A stretch of DNA of 64,000 nt from contig CAJLTA010000010.1 in assembly GCA_905209455.1 (NCBI GenBank), positions 1-64,000 on the forward strand, in the 5' to 3' direction. The stretch is from an uncultured Collinsella sp. Lineage in GTDB: Bacteria > Actinomycetota > Coriobacteriia > Coriobacteriales > Coriobacteriaceae. The notes under the pieces are model-generated. The model worked only from the letters and a program-made list of their open reading frames with translations, was not told the origin of the DNA and did no database searches. The position numbers and the translations under genes are program-made. Position 1 is the first letter of the stretch. Each line of letters opens with the position of its first letter. Below, in pieces: positions 16,304-24,081 of the stretch.

Positions 16304-17782
16304 ATGACTGAGACCGCTAAGAAAAAGCGCGGTATGCCTTCATCGTTCACCATTCTTCTAGCTCTGCTGGCAATTGTTGCAGTGATTACCGTTATCGTCT
16401 CCGGCACGTCCGGCGGCGCGGTTACTGCAGCCCGCCTGAGCGATTTCTGCACCGCCCCGATCCTGGGCTTCGCTGACGCTCTGCCCGTCTGCCTCTTCGT
16501 TATGATCCTGGGCGGCTTCCTCGGTATGATGACCGAGACCGGCGCTCTGGACAACGGCATCGCCGTTCTGGTGCAGAAGCTTAAGGGCAACGAGATCATG
16601 CTCGTTCCTGTCCTTATGCTCATCTTCTCCCTCGGTGGTACCACCTATGGTATGTGCGAGGAGACCGTTCCCTTCTACGCCCTGCTCGCCGCTACCATGA
16701 TGGCCGCCGGCTTCGACCCCATGGTCGGCGCCGCTACTGTCCTGCTCGGCGCTGGCTGCGGCTGCCTGGGCTCCACGGTTAACCCGTTCGCCGTCGGCGC
16801 TGCCGTCGACGCTCTGACCGGCGTTGGCATTGAGGTCAACCAGTCCATCATCATCGGCCTCGGTGCCGTCCTGTGGATTGTCACTACCGCTATGTCCATC
16901 GTCTTCGTGATGAACTATGCCAAGAAGGTCAAGGCTGACAAGGGTTCCACCATCCTGTCGATGCAGGAGCTCAAGGACGCCGAAGAGGCTCACGGCAAGG
17001 CTGCTTCCGAGGTCCACAAGGAGGTCAAGCTCACCGGTCGTCAGAAGGGTGTTCTGATCGCCTTCGCCTTCACCTTCGTCGTCATGATCGTCGGCTTCAT
17101 TCCGCTGGCCGACCTCAACGAGGGCGTCGCCAATTTCTTTGACGCTGGCGCTGTCTACGACGCCGACGGTAACGCCGTCGTCCAGGGCTGGTCTGCCCTG
17201 ATCACCGGCCTGCCCATTGGCCAGTGGTACTTCGACGAGGCTTCCACCTGGTTCTTCCTCATGGCTATCCTGATCGGTATCATCGGTGGCCTGTCCGAGA
17301 AGCAGATCGTTAACACTTTCATCACCGGCGCTGCCGACATGATGTCCGTTGTTCTCGTCATCGCCCTCGCCCGTGGTATCTCCGTCCTCATGGCTAACAC
17401 CGGCCTCGACGTCTTCGTCCTCGACGCTGCCGCCAATGCCCTGGCTGGCCTGTCCGGCGTGATCTTCGCTCCCATGAGCTTCCTGGTCTACTTCGGCCTG
17501 TCCTTCCTGATCCCCTCGACCTCCGGTATGGCCACCGTCTCCATGCCCATCATGGGACCGCTGGCTGTTAAGCTCGGCTTCTCGCCCGAGGTCATGGTCA
17601 TGATCTTCTCCGCCGCCATCGGTGTCGTGAACCTGTTCACCCCGACCTCCGGCGCCATCATGGGCGGTCTCGCCCTGGCCAAGATCGAGTGGACGACCTG
17701 GCTCAAGTTTGCCCTTAAGCTCATCGTCGCGCTCTCCGTCGTCTGCGCCGTCATCCTGACCGTCGCCTGCGTGTTGATCTAA
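16304..17782 (+). CDS. arcD: YfcC-family transporter, probable arginine/ornithine antiporter
   Basis: This 492-residue integral membrane protein has roughly a dozen hydrophobic segments and the YfcC/DcuC family features, including GGFLGMMTETGALDNGI, GTTYGMCEETVPFY, GCLGSTVNPFA and PSTSGMATVSMPIMGPLA. Members of this family serve as arginine/ornithine antiporters in some streptococci. Adjacency to arcA and arcB makes the same role likely here: arginine in, ornithine out. The gene symbol rests on context. AAGGGGGG lies 9 bases before the ATG at 16304; an ATG at 16295 is too close to it. Confidence 0.8.
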   Translation: MTETAKKKRGMPSSFTILLALLAIVAVITVIVSGTSGGAVTAARLSDFCTAPILGFADALPVCLFVMILGGFLGMMTETGALDNGIAVLVQKLKGNEIMLVPVLMLIFSLGGTTYGMCEETVPFYALLAATMMAAGFDPMVGAATVLLGAGCGCLGSTVNPFAVGAAVDALTGVGIEVNQSIIIGLGAVLWIVTTAMSIVFVMNYAKKVKADKGSTILSMQELKDAEEAHGKAASEVHKEVKLTGRQKGVLIAFAFTFVVMIVGFIPLADLNEGVANFFDAGAVYDADGNAVVQGWSALITGLPIGQWYFDEASTWFFLMAILIGIIGGLSEKQIVNTFITGAADMMSVVLVIALARGISVLMANTGLDVFVLDAAANALAGLSGVIFAPMSFLVYFGLSFLIPSTSGMATVSMPIMGPLAVKLGFSPEVMVMIFSAAIGVVNLFTPTSGAIMGGLALAKIEWTTWLKFALKLIVALSVVCAVILTVACVLI

Positions 17783-17884
17783 GTACCCAACGGGTACCCC
17801 ACGGAAACCTTGACGATCCTGTAAAGGATCACCTGGTCATCGTCTGTCCGGTGGGGTCAACCCACCGGTAGACTCCTACCTTTA

Positions 17885-17919
17885 GCCCCCTCCCGTTCCG
17901 TGCGCGGGAGGGGGCGCTC
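17885..17919 (+). terminator. Strong terminator after arcD
   Basis: An 11-bp perfect G/C stem (GCCCCCTCCCG at 17885-17895, CGGGAGGGGGC at 17905-17915) with a 9-base loop is followed by GCTCTC. This is the main candidate for the end of the arc transcript. Confidence 0.75.
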
Positions 17920-17992
17920 TCATGTTGCGCGGTTCTACGAACCGCGCAACCAGTCGACGCTGCGCGCCGCCCAGAACGACAATTTGTCATTC

Positions 17993-18034
17993 AAAAGGCA
18001 AGGCATGACCAGAAGGTCTATGCCTTGCCTTTTT
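17993..18034 (+). terminator. Second downstream terminator with T run
   Basis: A 14-bp perfect stem (AAAAGGCAAGGCAT at 17993-18006 with ATGCCTTGCCTTTT at 18020-18033) and a 13-base loop run into TTTTT. It looks fully functional on the plus strand and, because of the AAAA at its left edge, also on the minus strand. Confidence 0.8.
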
Positions 18035-18139
18035 CATGCCAACTTGTACGTCCTGGACGTCGCTCGCTGACTTATGCTCCACCTGCGGCGCTGCCATTAT
18101 TGATGCAAAGGGGTCAGGTTAGTTTGCGCCAAAAAGGGG

Positions 18140-18208
18140 AAGTTGCGGTGGAATAGTTCCTGTTTGGCCGTCTTGAGGGGTTAAACGGGAACTATTTCAC
18201 CGCAACTT
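18140..18208. repeat. Hairpin element of the AAGTTGCGGTGGAATA family, copy 1
   Basis: Nearly perfect 21-bp arms (18140-18160, 18188-18208; one G-U pair) begin AAGTTGCGGTGGAATA. The loop contains TGTTTGGCCGT. A relative with the same outer arms and a similar loop (TGTTTTGGCCGT) lies at 57544-57612. On the minus strand the stem is followed by CCCCTTTTT. It lies 176 bases before the DUF1846 gene, and no gene occupies 18035-18315. Confidence 0.7.
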
Positions 18209-18315
18209 ATCGATGGCGTGTTTGGTTGGTGCCTGTTGATGGTCTGGGTATCGGGGAGGGCGGGCTCCGTTATAATCGCCTAGAACATTAAATGGAAACG
18301 GGACGGGAGCCATAC

Positions 18316-19797
18316 ATGCGCCAGGGTTTCGACAACGCGAAGTATATCGAGCTGCAGGCTGCTCACATTAAGGAGCGCATCTCGCAGTTTGGTGGCAAGC
18401 TCTATTTGGAGTTTGGCGGTAAGCTGTTCGATGACTATCATGCGAGCCGCGTGCTGCCGGGTTTTGAACCGGACAGCAAGTTCCGCATGCTCAAGAGCAT
18501 CGCCGACGATGTCGAGGTTATCATCGCGATCAACGCGAACCACATCGAGAAAAACAAGGCTCGTGGTGACCTCGGCATTACCTATGACGAGGATGTGCTG
18601 CGCCTGGTTGACCTGTTTCGCGGCAACGGCTTTGCTGTCGCGGCTGTGGTCATCACCCAGTACGCCGGCCAGCCCGCTGCCGATGTGTTCCGCAACCGCC
18701 TGAACGCGCTCGGTATTCCCGCCAAGCTGCACTATCCCATCGAGGGGTATCCGCACGATGTCGATCTGATCGTGTCCGACGATGGCTACGGCAAGAACGA
18801 GTTTGTCGAGACCACCCGACCGCTCGTCGTGGTCACTGCCCCCGGTCCTGGCTCGGGCAAGCTTGCCACCTGCCTGTCTCAGCTCTATCACGAGCACAAG
18901 CATGGCACGGCCGCCGGCTATGCCAAGTTCGAGACCTTCCCTGTCTGGAATCTTCCTCTGACGCATCCGGTCAATATTGCCTACGAGGCCGCCACGGCTG
19001 ACCTCGACGACGCCAATATCATCGATTCGTTCCACCTTGAGGCCTACAACAAGACCACGGTCAACTACAACCGCGACGTCGAGGCCTTCCCGGTAGTCCG
19101 TGCCCTGATGGAAAAGATCCTGGGCAAGAGCCCCTACCAGAGCCCTACGGACATGGGCGTCAATATGGTCGGCTTTGCCATCACCGATGACGATGCCTGC
19201 CGCGACGCTTCCAAGATGGAGATCGTCCGCCGCTACTTTACCGCGGTCGAAAATGTGCGCCGTACCGGCGTGGGCGATGAGCAAGTCGACCGTCTCAAGA
19301 TTATTATGAAGAAAGCCGGCATCGATAAGAACTACTCACCGGCGCGCTCGGCAGCCCTCACCAGGGAGCAGCTGACGGGTGGTCCCGTGGGTGCCATGGT
19401 CATGCCCGATGGCTCCGTGGTGACCGGCAAGACTTCCACGCGCCTGGGCGCCGCGAGCTCGCTCATCATGAATGCACTTAAGCATGTCTCGGGCGTCGAC
19501 CTTGAGCTCGAGGTCATTAGCGATGAAGCGATCGAGCCCATCAGCAAGCTCAAGACGCATTTCCTGGGCAGCAAAAACCCGCGCCTCCACACCGACGAGA
19601 CGCTTATGGCGCTGTCGATCACCTCGGCCACGAGTGAGACGGCCGCTCGCGTCCTTTCGGGCCTGGAGCAGCTGCGCGGTTGCGATGCCTTCTTTAGCGT
19701 GATTATCTCGCCGACGGACGAGACGGTACTGCGCAAACTGGGTATCAACGTGTGCTGCGAGCCCAAGTTTGAGCGCCGCGGTTTCTTCCATCGCTAA
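18316..19797 (+). CDS. DUF1846 domain-containing protein
   Basis: This 493-residue protein matches the DUF1846 family along its full length, a conserved but functionally poorly defined group found in Firmicutes and Actinobacteria. Recognisable blocks are GFDNAKYIELQ at the N terminus, GGKLYLEFGGKLFDDYHASRVLPGF, a central VVVTAPGPGSGKLATCLSQLYHE with a phosphate-loop-like GPGSGK, and KTTVNYNRDVEAFP. The glycine-rich loop suggests nucleotide binding, but the reaction is unknown. The ATG at 18316 follows GGGAG by 8 bases; an ATG at 18292 lacks a site. It is a single-gene unit with its own terminator. Confidence 0.85.
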   Translation: MRQGFDNAKYIELQAAHIKERISQFGGKLYLEFGGKLFDDYHASRVLPGFEPDSKFRMLKSIADDVEVIIAINANHIEKNKARGDLGITYDEDVLRLVDLFRGNGFAVAAVVITQYAGQPAADVFRNRLNALGIPAKLHYPIEGYPHDVDLIVSDDGYGKNEFVETTRPLVVVTAPGPGSGKLATCLSQLYHEHKHGTAAGYAKFETFPVWNLPLTHPVNIAYEAATADLDDANIIDSFHLEAYNKTTVNYNRDVEAFPVVRALMEKILGKSPYQSPTDMGVNMVGFAITDDDACRDASKMEIVRRYFTAVENVRRTGVGDEQVDRLKIIMKKAGIDKNYSPARSAALTREQLTGGPVGAMVMPDGSVVTGKTSTRLGAASSLIMNALKHVSGVDLELEVISDEAIEPISKLKTHFLGSKNPRLHTDETLMALSITSATSETAARVLSGLEQLRGCDAFFSVIISPTDETVLRKLGINVCCEPKFERRGFFHR

Positions 19798-19831
19798 GTT
19801 TGAAGCACCGCGGTAATTGCATTGCATTTTG

Positions 19832-19864
19832 GCCGTATCGGGTTAGCGCCCGGTACGGCTTTTT
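19832..19864 (+). terminator. Terminator after the DUF1846 gene
   Basis: An 11-bp stem (GCCGTATCGGG, loop TTAGCG, CCCGGTACGGC; one G-U pair) is followed directly by TTTTT. Confidence 0.9.
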
Positions 19865-20053
19865 GATCAATAAAGCGCCTATTTCGGCGAAAAGTAGCTG
19901 TTTACCTGCCTAGAAACAATTTGAGCGGTATACAATAACCGTAACTGTTTCATCCTTAGCGGGATGCCGCATGATGGATATTACCTGCCATCGTGAGGTG
20001 TGTCGGTCGCGCACGGCGCGTTAGATGCTCGTGCTCGGTTTGAGGAGGCTGCT

Positions 20054-20392
20054 ATGGCGGGCAAGGGTCGTGCGAGTGTCAACGATATGAAGCGTGTCGA
20101 GGTGCTGGTATTGATGGAGATCGACCAGCAAACCGAAGACAATGGCGGGCCGTATGGTTTCTCGCGCAAAACGCTTGCCGAGCGCGTGGGGGTTTCGCCG
20201 TATCGTGCCCGCGCCGCAATCGATCGCTTGGATTCCGAAGGCATGATTGATGTCGTCTCGCGTTATAGCGACGACGGCGGTCAGCTTGCAAATGGCATTT
20301 GCCTCACCGAACGTGGCGAGTGGTATCTTGAGGGCGTCCGTACCGGCATGCTCGTTCAAGAAATGCTTGAGGACGAGGTTTCTGATCGATAG
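20054..20392 (+). CDS. Small winged-helix DNA-binding protein
   Basis: This 112-residue protein carries a helix-turn-helix: YGFSRKTLAERVGVSPYRARAAIDRLDSEGMIDVVSRYSDD (split here for description: recognition helix around SPYRARAAIDRL, wing around GMIDVVSRYSD). The architecture is that of a one-domain winged-helix regulator, MarR/GntR-like in its HTH but lacking an effector domain. GAGGAGG lies 5 bases before the ATG at 20054; a GTG 54 bases upstream is rejected. It stands alone between two terminators and just before pyrG. Its targets are unknown. Confidence 0.65.
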   Translation: MAGKGRASVNDMKRVEVLVLMEIDQQTEDNGGPYGFSRKTLAERVGVSPYRARAAIDRLDSEGMIDVVSRYSDDGGQLANGICLTERGEWYLEGVRTGMLVQEMLEDEVSDR

Positions 20393-20416
20393 CAGCATGT
20401 AACCCTTGCCATAGCG

Positions 20417-20447
20417 ACGCCGCCTGGGAAACCGGGCGGCGTTTTGT
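20417..20447 (+). terminator. Terminator after the winged-helix gene
   Basis: An 11-bp stem (ACGCCGCCTGG, GAAA tetraloop, CCGGGCGGCGT; one G-U pair) is followed by TTTGTTTC. Confidence 0.85.
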
Positions 20448-20483
20448 TTCAAGATTGAGAAATGCAATCTCACGCGAGAAAAA

Positions 20484-20512
20484 TTGCGAACGGTCCGCGG
20501 CGCGAGTATTAC
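20484..20512 (+). promoter_or_regulatory. Possible pyrG promoter
   Basis: TTGCGA (20484-20489) and TATTAC (20507-20512) are separated by 17 bases, about 60 bases before the pyrG start. Both hexamers are imperfect, so this is a suggestion only. No attenuator-like structure was noticed between it and the gene. Confidence 0.35.
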
Positions 20513-20570
20513 AATGAAGACCCGTAAGATGTGGATAAACAACTTCTACGGGAAGCGCAGGTAACTCAAT

Positions 20571-22232
20571 ATGACCAAGCATGTGTTCGTAACCGGTGGC
20601 GTGGTTTCGTCTCTGGGCAAGGGTATCACCGCGGCCTCGCTGGGCCGTCTGCTCAAGTCGCGTGGCTACAAAGTAACGATGCAGAAGGCTGATCCGTATC
20701 TGAACGTCGACCCCGGTACCATGAGCCCCTTCCAGCATGGTGAGGTCTTCGTTACCGAGGATGGTTACGAGTCCGACCTGGACCTGGGTCATTACGAGCG
20801 CTTTATTGATGAGAACCTGACCCGCGATTCCAACTTTACGACCGGCGCCATCTATAAGAGCTTGATCGCCCGCGAGCGTCGCGGCGACTTTTTGGGCGGT
20901 ACCGTGCAGGTGATTCCTCACGTCACCAATGCCATTAAGGACAAGTTCCGCCGCATCGAGGAGCAGACCGGCTCAGATGTAGTCATCACCGAGCTGGGCG
21001 GCACGATCGGCGACATCGAGTCCCAACCGTTTGTCGAGGCCATCCGTCAGTACCGCAAGGAGGCCGGCCCCGAGAACGTCTGCTACATCCACGTGTCGCT
21101 CGTTCCCTATATCGCCGCCGCCCACGAGGTCAAGACCAAGCCCACGCAGCATTCCGTCAAGGAGCTCCGCAGCTTTGGCATCCAGCCCGATATCATCGTG
21201 CTGCGCTCCGACCACCATATCGATGACGCTATCCGCGGAAAGATCGCAAGCTTCTGCGACGTCGACACCGATTGTGTCTTTACCAACGAGGACTGCGCGA
21301 GCATTTACGATGTTCCGCAGCTGCTTGCCGAGCAGGACTTTGACCTGCGCATTTGCGAGCGCCTGGGTCTGGACCCGCGTGAGCGCGACATGAGCGAGTG
21401 GAACGAGTTCCTGCGCAAACAGAATCACGCCAACCATCACGCCGACAAGGTGAAGATCGCTGTCGTGGGCAAGTACACGCAGCTGCCCGATGCGTACCTG
21501 TCGGTTATCGAGGCCCTGCACCATGCGGGCGTCTTCTACGATCGCCATGTGGACGTCCAGCTGGTCGACGGCGAGAGCCTCGACGAGCAGAATGTCTCCG
21601 AGGTTCTGGGCGACGCCTCGGGCATCCTGGTCCCCGGCGGCTTTGGCAAGCGCGCCCTGGAGGGCAAGATCCTCGCGGCCGAGTTTGCCCGTGAGCACAA
21701 GATTCCGTATCTGGGCATTTGCCTGGGTATGCAGGTGGCCGTGTGCGAGTTCGCCCGCAACGTCGTCGGCCTTGCCGGCGCCAGCTCCTCCGAGTTCGAT
21801 CCGGACGGCCCGTTTAGCGTCATCGATCTGATGAGCTCGCAGGAGGACGTGACCGAGAAGGGCGGCACCATGCGCCTGGGCGCCTATCCGTGTAAGCTCG
21901 CCGCCGATACCCTTGCTCGCGAGGCATATGGCGAGGAGCTCGTCTACGAGCGTCACCGTCATCGCTTTGAGTTCAACAACGCCTTCCGTGACCAGCTCGA
22001 GGACGCCGGCTTGGTTATCTCGGGTCTGTCGCCCGACGAGCGCCTGGTCGAGATGGTCGAGCTGCCGCGCGACGTGCATCCGTGGTATGTGGCAACCCAG
22101 GCTCATCCCGAGTTCAAGAGCCGCCCGACCAACCCGCAGCCGCTGTTCCGCGAGTTCGTGCGCGCTTCGATCGGCCAGCACGAGGGTGTCGACCGTCTGC
22201 AGGTGACGCCCATGAACCTCGCTACGGACTAA
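20571..22232 (+). CDS. pyrG: CTP synthase
   Basis: This 553-residue enzyme aminates UTP to CTP with glutamine and ATP. The synthetase domain opens with VFVTGGVVSSLGKGITAASLG and carries the CTP/UTP site region (GSDVVITELGGTIGDIES, KTKPTQHSVKELR). The C-terminal class I glutaminase domain has the oxyanion PGGFGKR, the nucleophile in YLGICLGMQ, and the His-Glu pair in HPEFKSRP. Length and domain order are normal. The stop codon is 2 bases before the GTG of xerD, so the recombinase gene is probably co-transcribed. Confidence 0.97.
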   Translation: MTKHVFVTGGVVSSLGKGITAASLGRLLKSRGYKVTMQKADPYLNVDPGTMSPFQHGEVFVTEDGYESDLDLGHYERFIDENLTRDSNFTTGAIYKSLIARERRGDFLGGTVQVIPHVTNAIKDKFRRIEEQTGSDVVITELGGTIGDIESQPFVEAIRQYRKEAGPENVCYIHVSLVPYIAAAHEVKTKPTQHSVKELRSFGIQPDIIVLRSDHHIDDAIRGKIASFCDVDTDCVFTNEDCASIYDVPQLLAEQDFDLRICERLGLDPRERDMSEWNEFLRKQNHANHHADKVKIAVVGKYTQLPDAYLSVIEALHHAGVFYDRHVDVQLVDGESLDEQNVSEVLGDASGILVPGGFGKRALEGKILAAEFAREHKIPYLGICLGMQVAVCEFARNVVGLAGASSSEFDPDGPFSVIDLMSSQEDVTEKGGTMRLGAYPCKLAADTLAREAYGEELVYERHRHRFEFNNAFRDQLEDAGLVISGLSPDERLVEMVELPRDVHPWYVATQAHPEFKSRPTNPQPLFREFVRASIGQHEGVDRLQVTPMNLATD

Positions 22233-22234
22233 GG

Positions 22235-23176
22235 GTGCCGGCGAATAAGGAACATACCGAAGCTACTCCCTCGTCGCTCGCCGTGGCGGCGGGGGAGTAT
22301 CTCGATTACCTCGCGGTCGAGCGGGGTTTGGCGCGCAACACGATTGCGGCCTATCGTCGTGACCTGACGACGTACTGCGCCTATCTGGAGCGGGCGGGTA
22401 TTGTGTCTTTTGAAGAGGTGACCCGTCAGGTCGTGGAGGGCTTTGTCGCCGACCGTCGCGATGGGGGCTATTCGGATGCCTCGGTGGAGCGTGCGCTTGC
22501 GGCCGTGAAGGGCCTGCATGCCTTTTTGGTGCGCGATGGGGCTGTGGCCCAAAATCCAACGGCGGCGTTGCGCCTGCCTAAAAAGGCTGAGCGTTTGCCG
22601 GAGTATCTATCGGTGGAGGATGTCTCGGCGCTGCTCGATCAAGACTTCCCCGAGGGCGAGATGGGCTTGCGCGACCATGCCATCTTGGAAGTGCTCTACG
22701 GATGCGGTTTGCGTGTGAGCGAGTTGGTGGGGCTCGATGTGGGCGATATCCATATCGACGATGGCTTTGTGCTCGTTCGTGGTAAGGGCTCGAAGGAACG
22801 CCTGTCCCCGCTGGTAGGAAGCGCGGCGCGAGCTCTGACGCTTTATGTAACTGAGGGGCGTTCTCGCTTGGCGGCCCATGCCCGCGGAACCGAGACCTCG
22901 GCGGTCTTTTTAAATAAGAACGGCCGCCGTCTGTCGCGCCAGGGCATCCATGCCATCTGTGAGCGCTACGGGCGCCAGGTGGGACTGGTGGGGCTCCATC
23001 CCCATACGCTGCGTCACTCCTTTGCCACCCATATGCTTGCGGGCGGCGCAGACCTCCGTGTGCTACAGGAGATCTTGGGACATGCCGATATATCGACCAC
23101 GCAGGTCTACACGCATGTCGATCGTACGCAACTGACCGAGGTCTATCTGGCGGCGCATCCGCTGGCACATCGCTAG
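22235..23176 (+). CDS. xerD: Tyrosine recombinase XerD-like
   Basis: This 313-residue site-specific recombinase resolves chromosome dimers, normally with a partner recombinase at dif. An N-terminal SAM-like DNA-binding domain (about residues 15-105) is followed by the catalytic domain with R160, K184, H257, R260, H283 and the nucleophile Y292 (LGHADISTTQVYTHVD). All catalytic residues are present. The start is a GTG two bases after the pyrG stop; a longer frame reading back into pyrG is an artefact. XerD is preferred over XerC because no second recombinase is nearby and single copies in this class are usually so named, but this is not certain. Confidence 0.88.
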   Translation: MPANKEHTEATPSSLAVAAGEYLDYLAVERGLARNTIAAYRRDLTTYCAYLERAGIVSFEEVTRQVVEGFVADRRDGGYSDASVERALAAVKGLHAFLVRDGAVAQNPTAALRLPKKAERLPEYLSVEDVSALLDQDFPEGEMGLRDHAILEVLYGCGLRVSELVGLDVGDIHIDDGFVLVRGKGSKERLSPLVGSAARALTLYVTEGRSRLAAHARGTETSAVFLNKNGRRLSRQGIHAICERYGRQVGLVGLHPHTLRHSFATHMLAGGADLRVLQEILGHADISTTQVYTHVDRTQLTEVYLAAHPLAHR

Positions 23177-23211
23177 CACCTCGCTGACCTGCATATTTAT
23201 AAATATTAAAG

Positions 23212-23278
23212 GGGACGGGCCCCAGATTGCCGAGACGCACTTTTGCGCGCATGGGCAATCTGGGGCCCGTCCCATTTT
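23212..23278 (+). terminator. Long hairpin terminator after xerD (GGGACGGG type)
   Basis: Perfect 20-bp arms (23212-23231 and 23254-23273, outer sequence GGGACGGGCCCC) enclose a 22-base loop and are followed by ATTTTT. The outermost eight bases match the terminator at 6289-6342, while the inner arms are unrelated. Confidence 0.9.
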
Positions 23279-23300
23279 TCGCCAGACACCGACGCGGTGG

Positions 23301-23335
23301 TGGGCCGTGTGTGTCGTGGGTGGGGGAGTTTGGGG
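23301..23335 (+). promoter_or_regulatory. Upstream MraZ-type box array
   Basis: TGGGN pentamers start at 23301 (TGGGC), 23321 (TGGGG) and 23331 (TGGGG), with a degenerate GTGTC at 23311, giving an exact 10-bp register. MraZ of Escherichia coli is known to bind TGGGN repeats separated by 5 bases in its own promoter. This array lies about 200 bases upstream of the second one. Confidence 0.65.
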
Positions 23336-23440
23336 GCGATGTGAACGGCGTGTAAAGGGACGTAAAAAACGCCTCAAGGTCAACTTGAAGGTTGAGGTTC
23401 GCGGGCGTGGTTCTACAGGTGGCATCACGCCTTTGCTGCA

Positions 23441-23495
23441 AACACAACATATTGTGTTCTCGAACATATGCTCGGGGGTGTTTTACAACATATTG
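23441..23495. promoter_or_regulatory. AACATAT motif cluster with a LexA-like palindrome
   Basis: A near-palindrome AACACAACATATTGTGTT (23441-23458), the sequence CGAACATATGCTCG (23461-23474) and a further ACAACATATTG (23485-23495) share AACATAT. The middle one is one base from the LexA consensus CGAAC-N4-GTTCG of Gram-positive bacteria. Lying 35-90 bases upstream of the mraZ -35, they may bind regulators linking division to DNA damage; this is inference. Confidence 0.35.
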
Positions 23496-23507
23496 AGGGT
23501 GGAGTGG

Positions 23508-23558
23508 TGGGGCGGGGTGGGGGAAGGTGTTGAAAAATGGGGCGGTTCCCCATATTAT
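23508..23558 (+). promoter_or_regulatory. mraZ (dcw) promoter with overlapping MraZ-box array
   Basis: TTGAAA (23530-23535) and TATTAT (23553-23558) with 17 bases between them form a good sigma-A type promoter, placing the transcript start about 60 bases before mraZ. TGGGG boxes start at 23508, 23518 and 23538, with a degenerate TGTTG at 23528, again in a strict 10-bp register. The last box lies between the -35 and -10 elements, so bound MraZ would block RNA polymerase. This fits the known autorepression of MraZ. Confidence 0.7.
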
Positions 23559-23626
23559 TGATGACGTCGACAGGCGGGGTGGTTCCCCGCGTACGTGCCA
23601 TCTGAGTAACCGAGGGGAGGGCGCAC

Positions 23627-24061
23627 ATGGGAATGACGGGTGCATACGAGCGCAATCTCGATGCAAAAGGTCGTCTGTCCCTGCCTGCACCCCTTCGCGA
23701 GGAGCTTGGAGAGCACGTTCGCGTGTTCAAAGCCCTGGATGTCGATGCTCTGTACGTGTTCTCTGCCGAGGCCTTCGATAAGTGGGTCGAAGGACTCTTC
23801 GCGGGTCGTGAGGGCCACGAGGGTTTTAACCCGCGTGACATCAACGACCAGAAGCTCATGAGGGCGATCAACAAGCGCACCACGTCGATGGACGTGGACA
23901 GCGCCGGTCGTATCGGTCTTTCCGAGTCTCTCCGCAAGCAGGCGAACCTCGACCGCGAGGTCACGGTTGTGGGCAACTACGACCACCTTGAGGTTTGGGA
24001 TCGCGCCGCGGCCGATGAGGACGATGACGATGAGGCCCTGCTGGACCTCTTCTTCTCGTAA
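23627..24061 (+). CDS. mraZ: MraZ, transcriptional regulator of the dcw cluster
   Basis: This 144-residue protein has the duplicated SpoVT/AbrB-like swapped-hairpin domain: GAYERNLDAKGRLSLPAPLREEL in the first half and the equivalent MDVDSAGRIGLSESLRKQAN in the second. MraZ forms ring oligomers that bind TGGGN repeats and repress the dcw promoter. It is the first gene of the cluster, directly downstream of two such box arrays. A short acidic tail (about 15 residues, Asp/Glu-rich) at the C terminus is somewhat unusual. GGGAGGG precedes the ATG. Confidence 0.93.
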   Translation: MGMTGAYERNLDAKGRLSLPAPLREELGEHVRVFKALDVDALYVFSAEAFDKWVEGLFAGREGHEGFNPRDINDQKLMRAINKRTTSMDVDSAGRIGLSESLRKQANLDREVTVVGNYDHLEVWDRAAADEDDDDEALLDLFFS

Positions 24062-24081
24062 GGGCAAGGCACGGGTAACGG

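Larger units (their letters stand above)
17783..18034 (+). other. Highly structured region with successive hairpins after arcD
   Basis: Directly after the stop codon come several perfect or near-perfect stems: GTACCC-AAC-GGGTAC (17783-17797), GATCC/GGATC around 17815-17830, CCGGTGGG/CCCACCGG (17848-17868), a terminator (17885-17915), GTTGCGCGGTTC-TAC-GAACCGCGCAAC (17924-17950), and a second terminator (17993-18033). Such a series is more than termination needs and may be a structured 3' RNA or a small RNA released from the transcript. No coding frame is seen. Confidence 0.5.

Noticed and set aside
22082..22234. N-terminal extension of xerD into pyrG
   Set aside because: The extra 51 codons overlap the certain end of pyrG in another frame and are not XerD-like; GTG at 22235 gives normal length.
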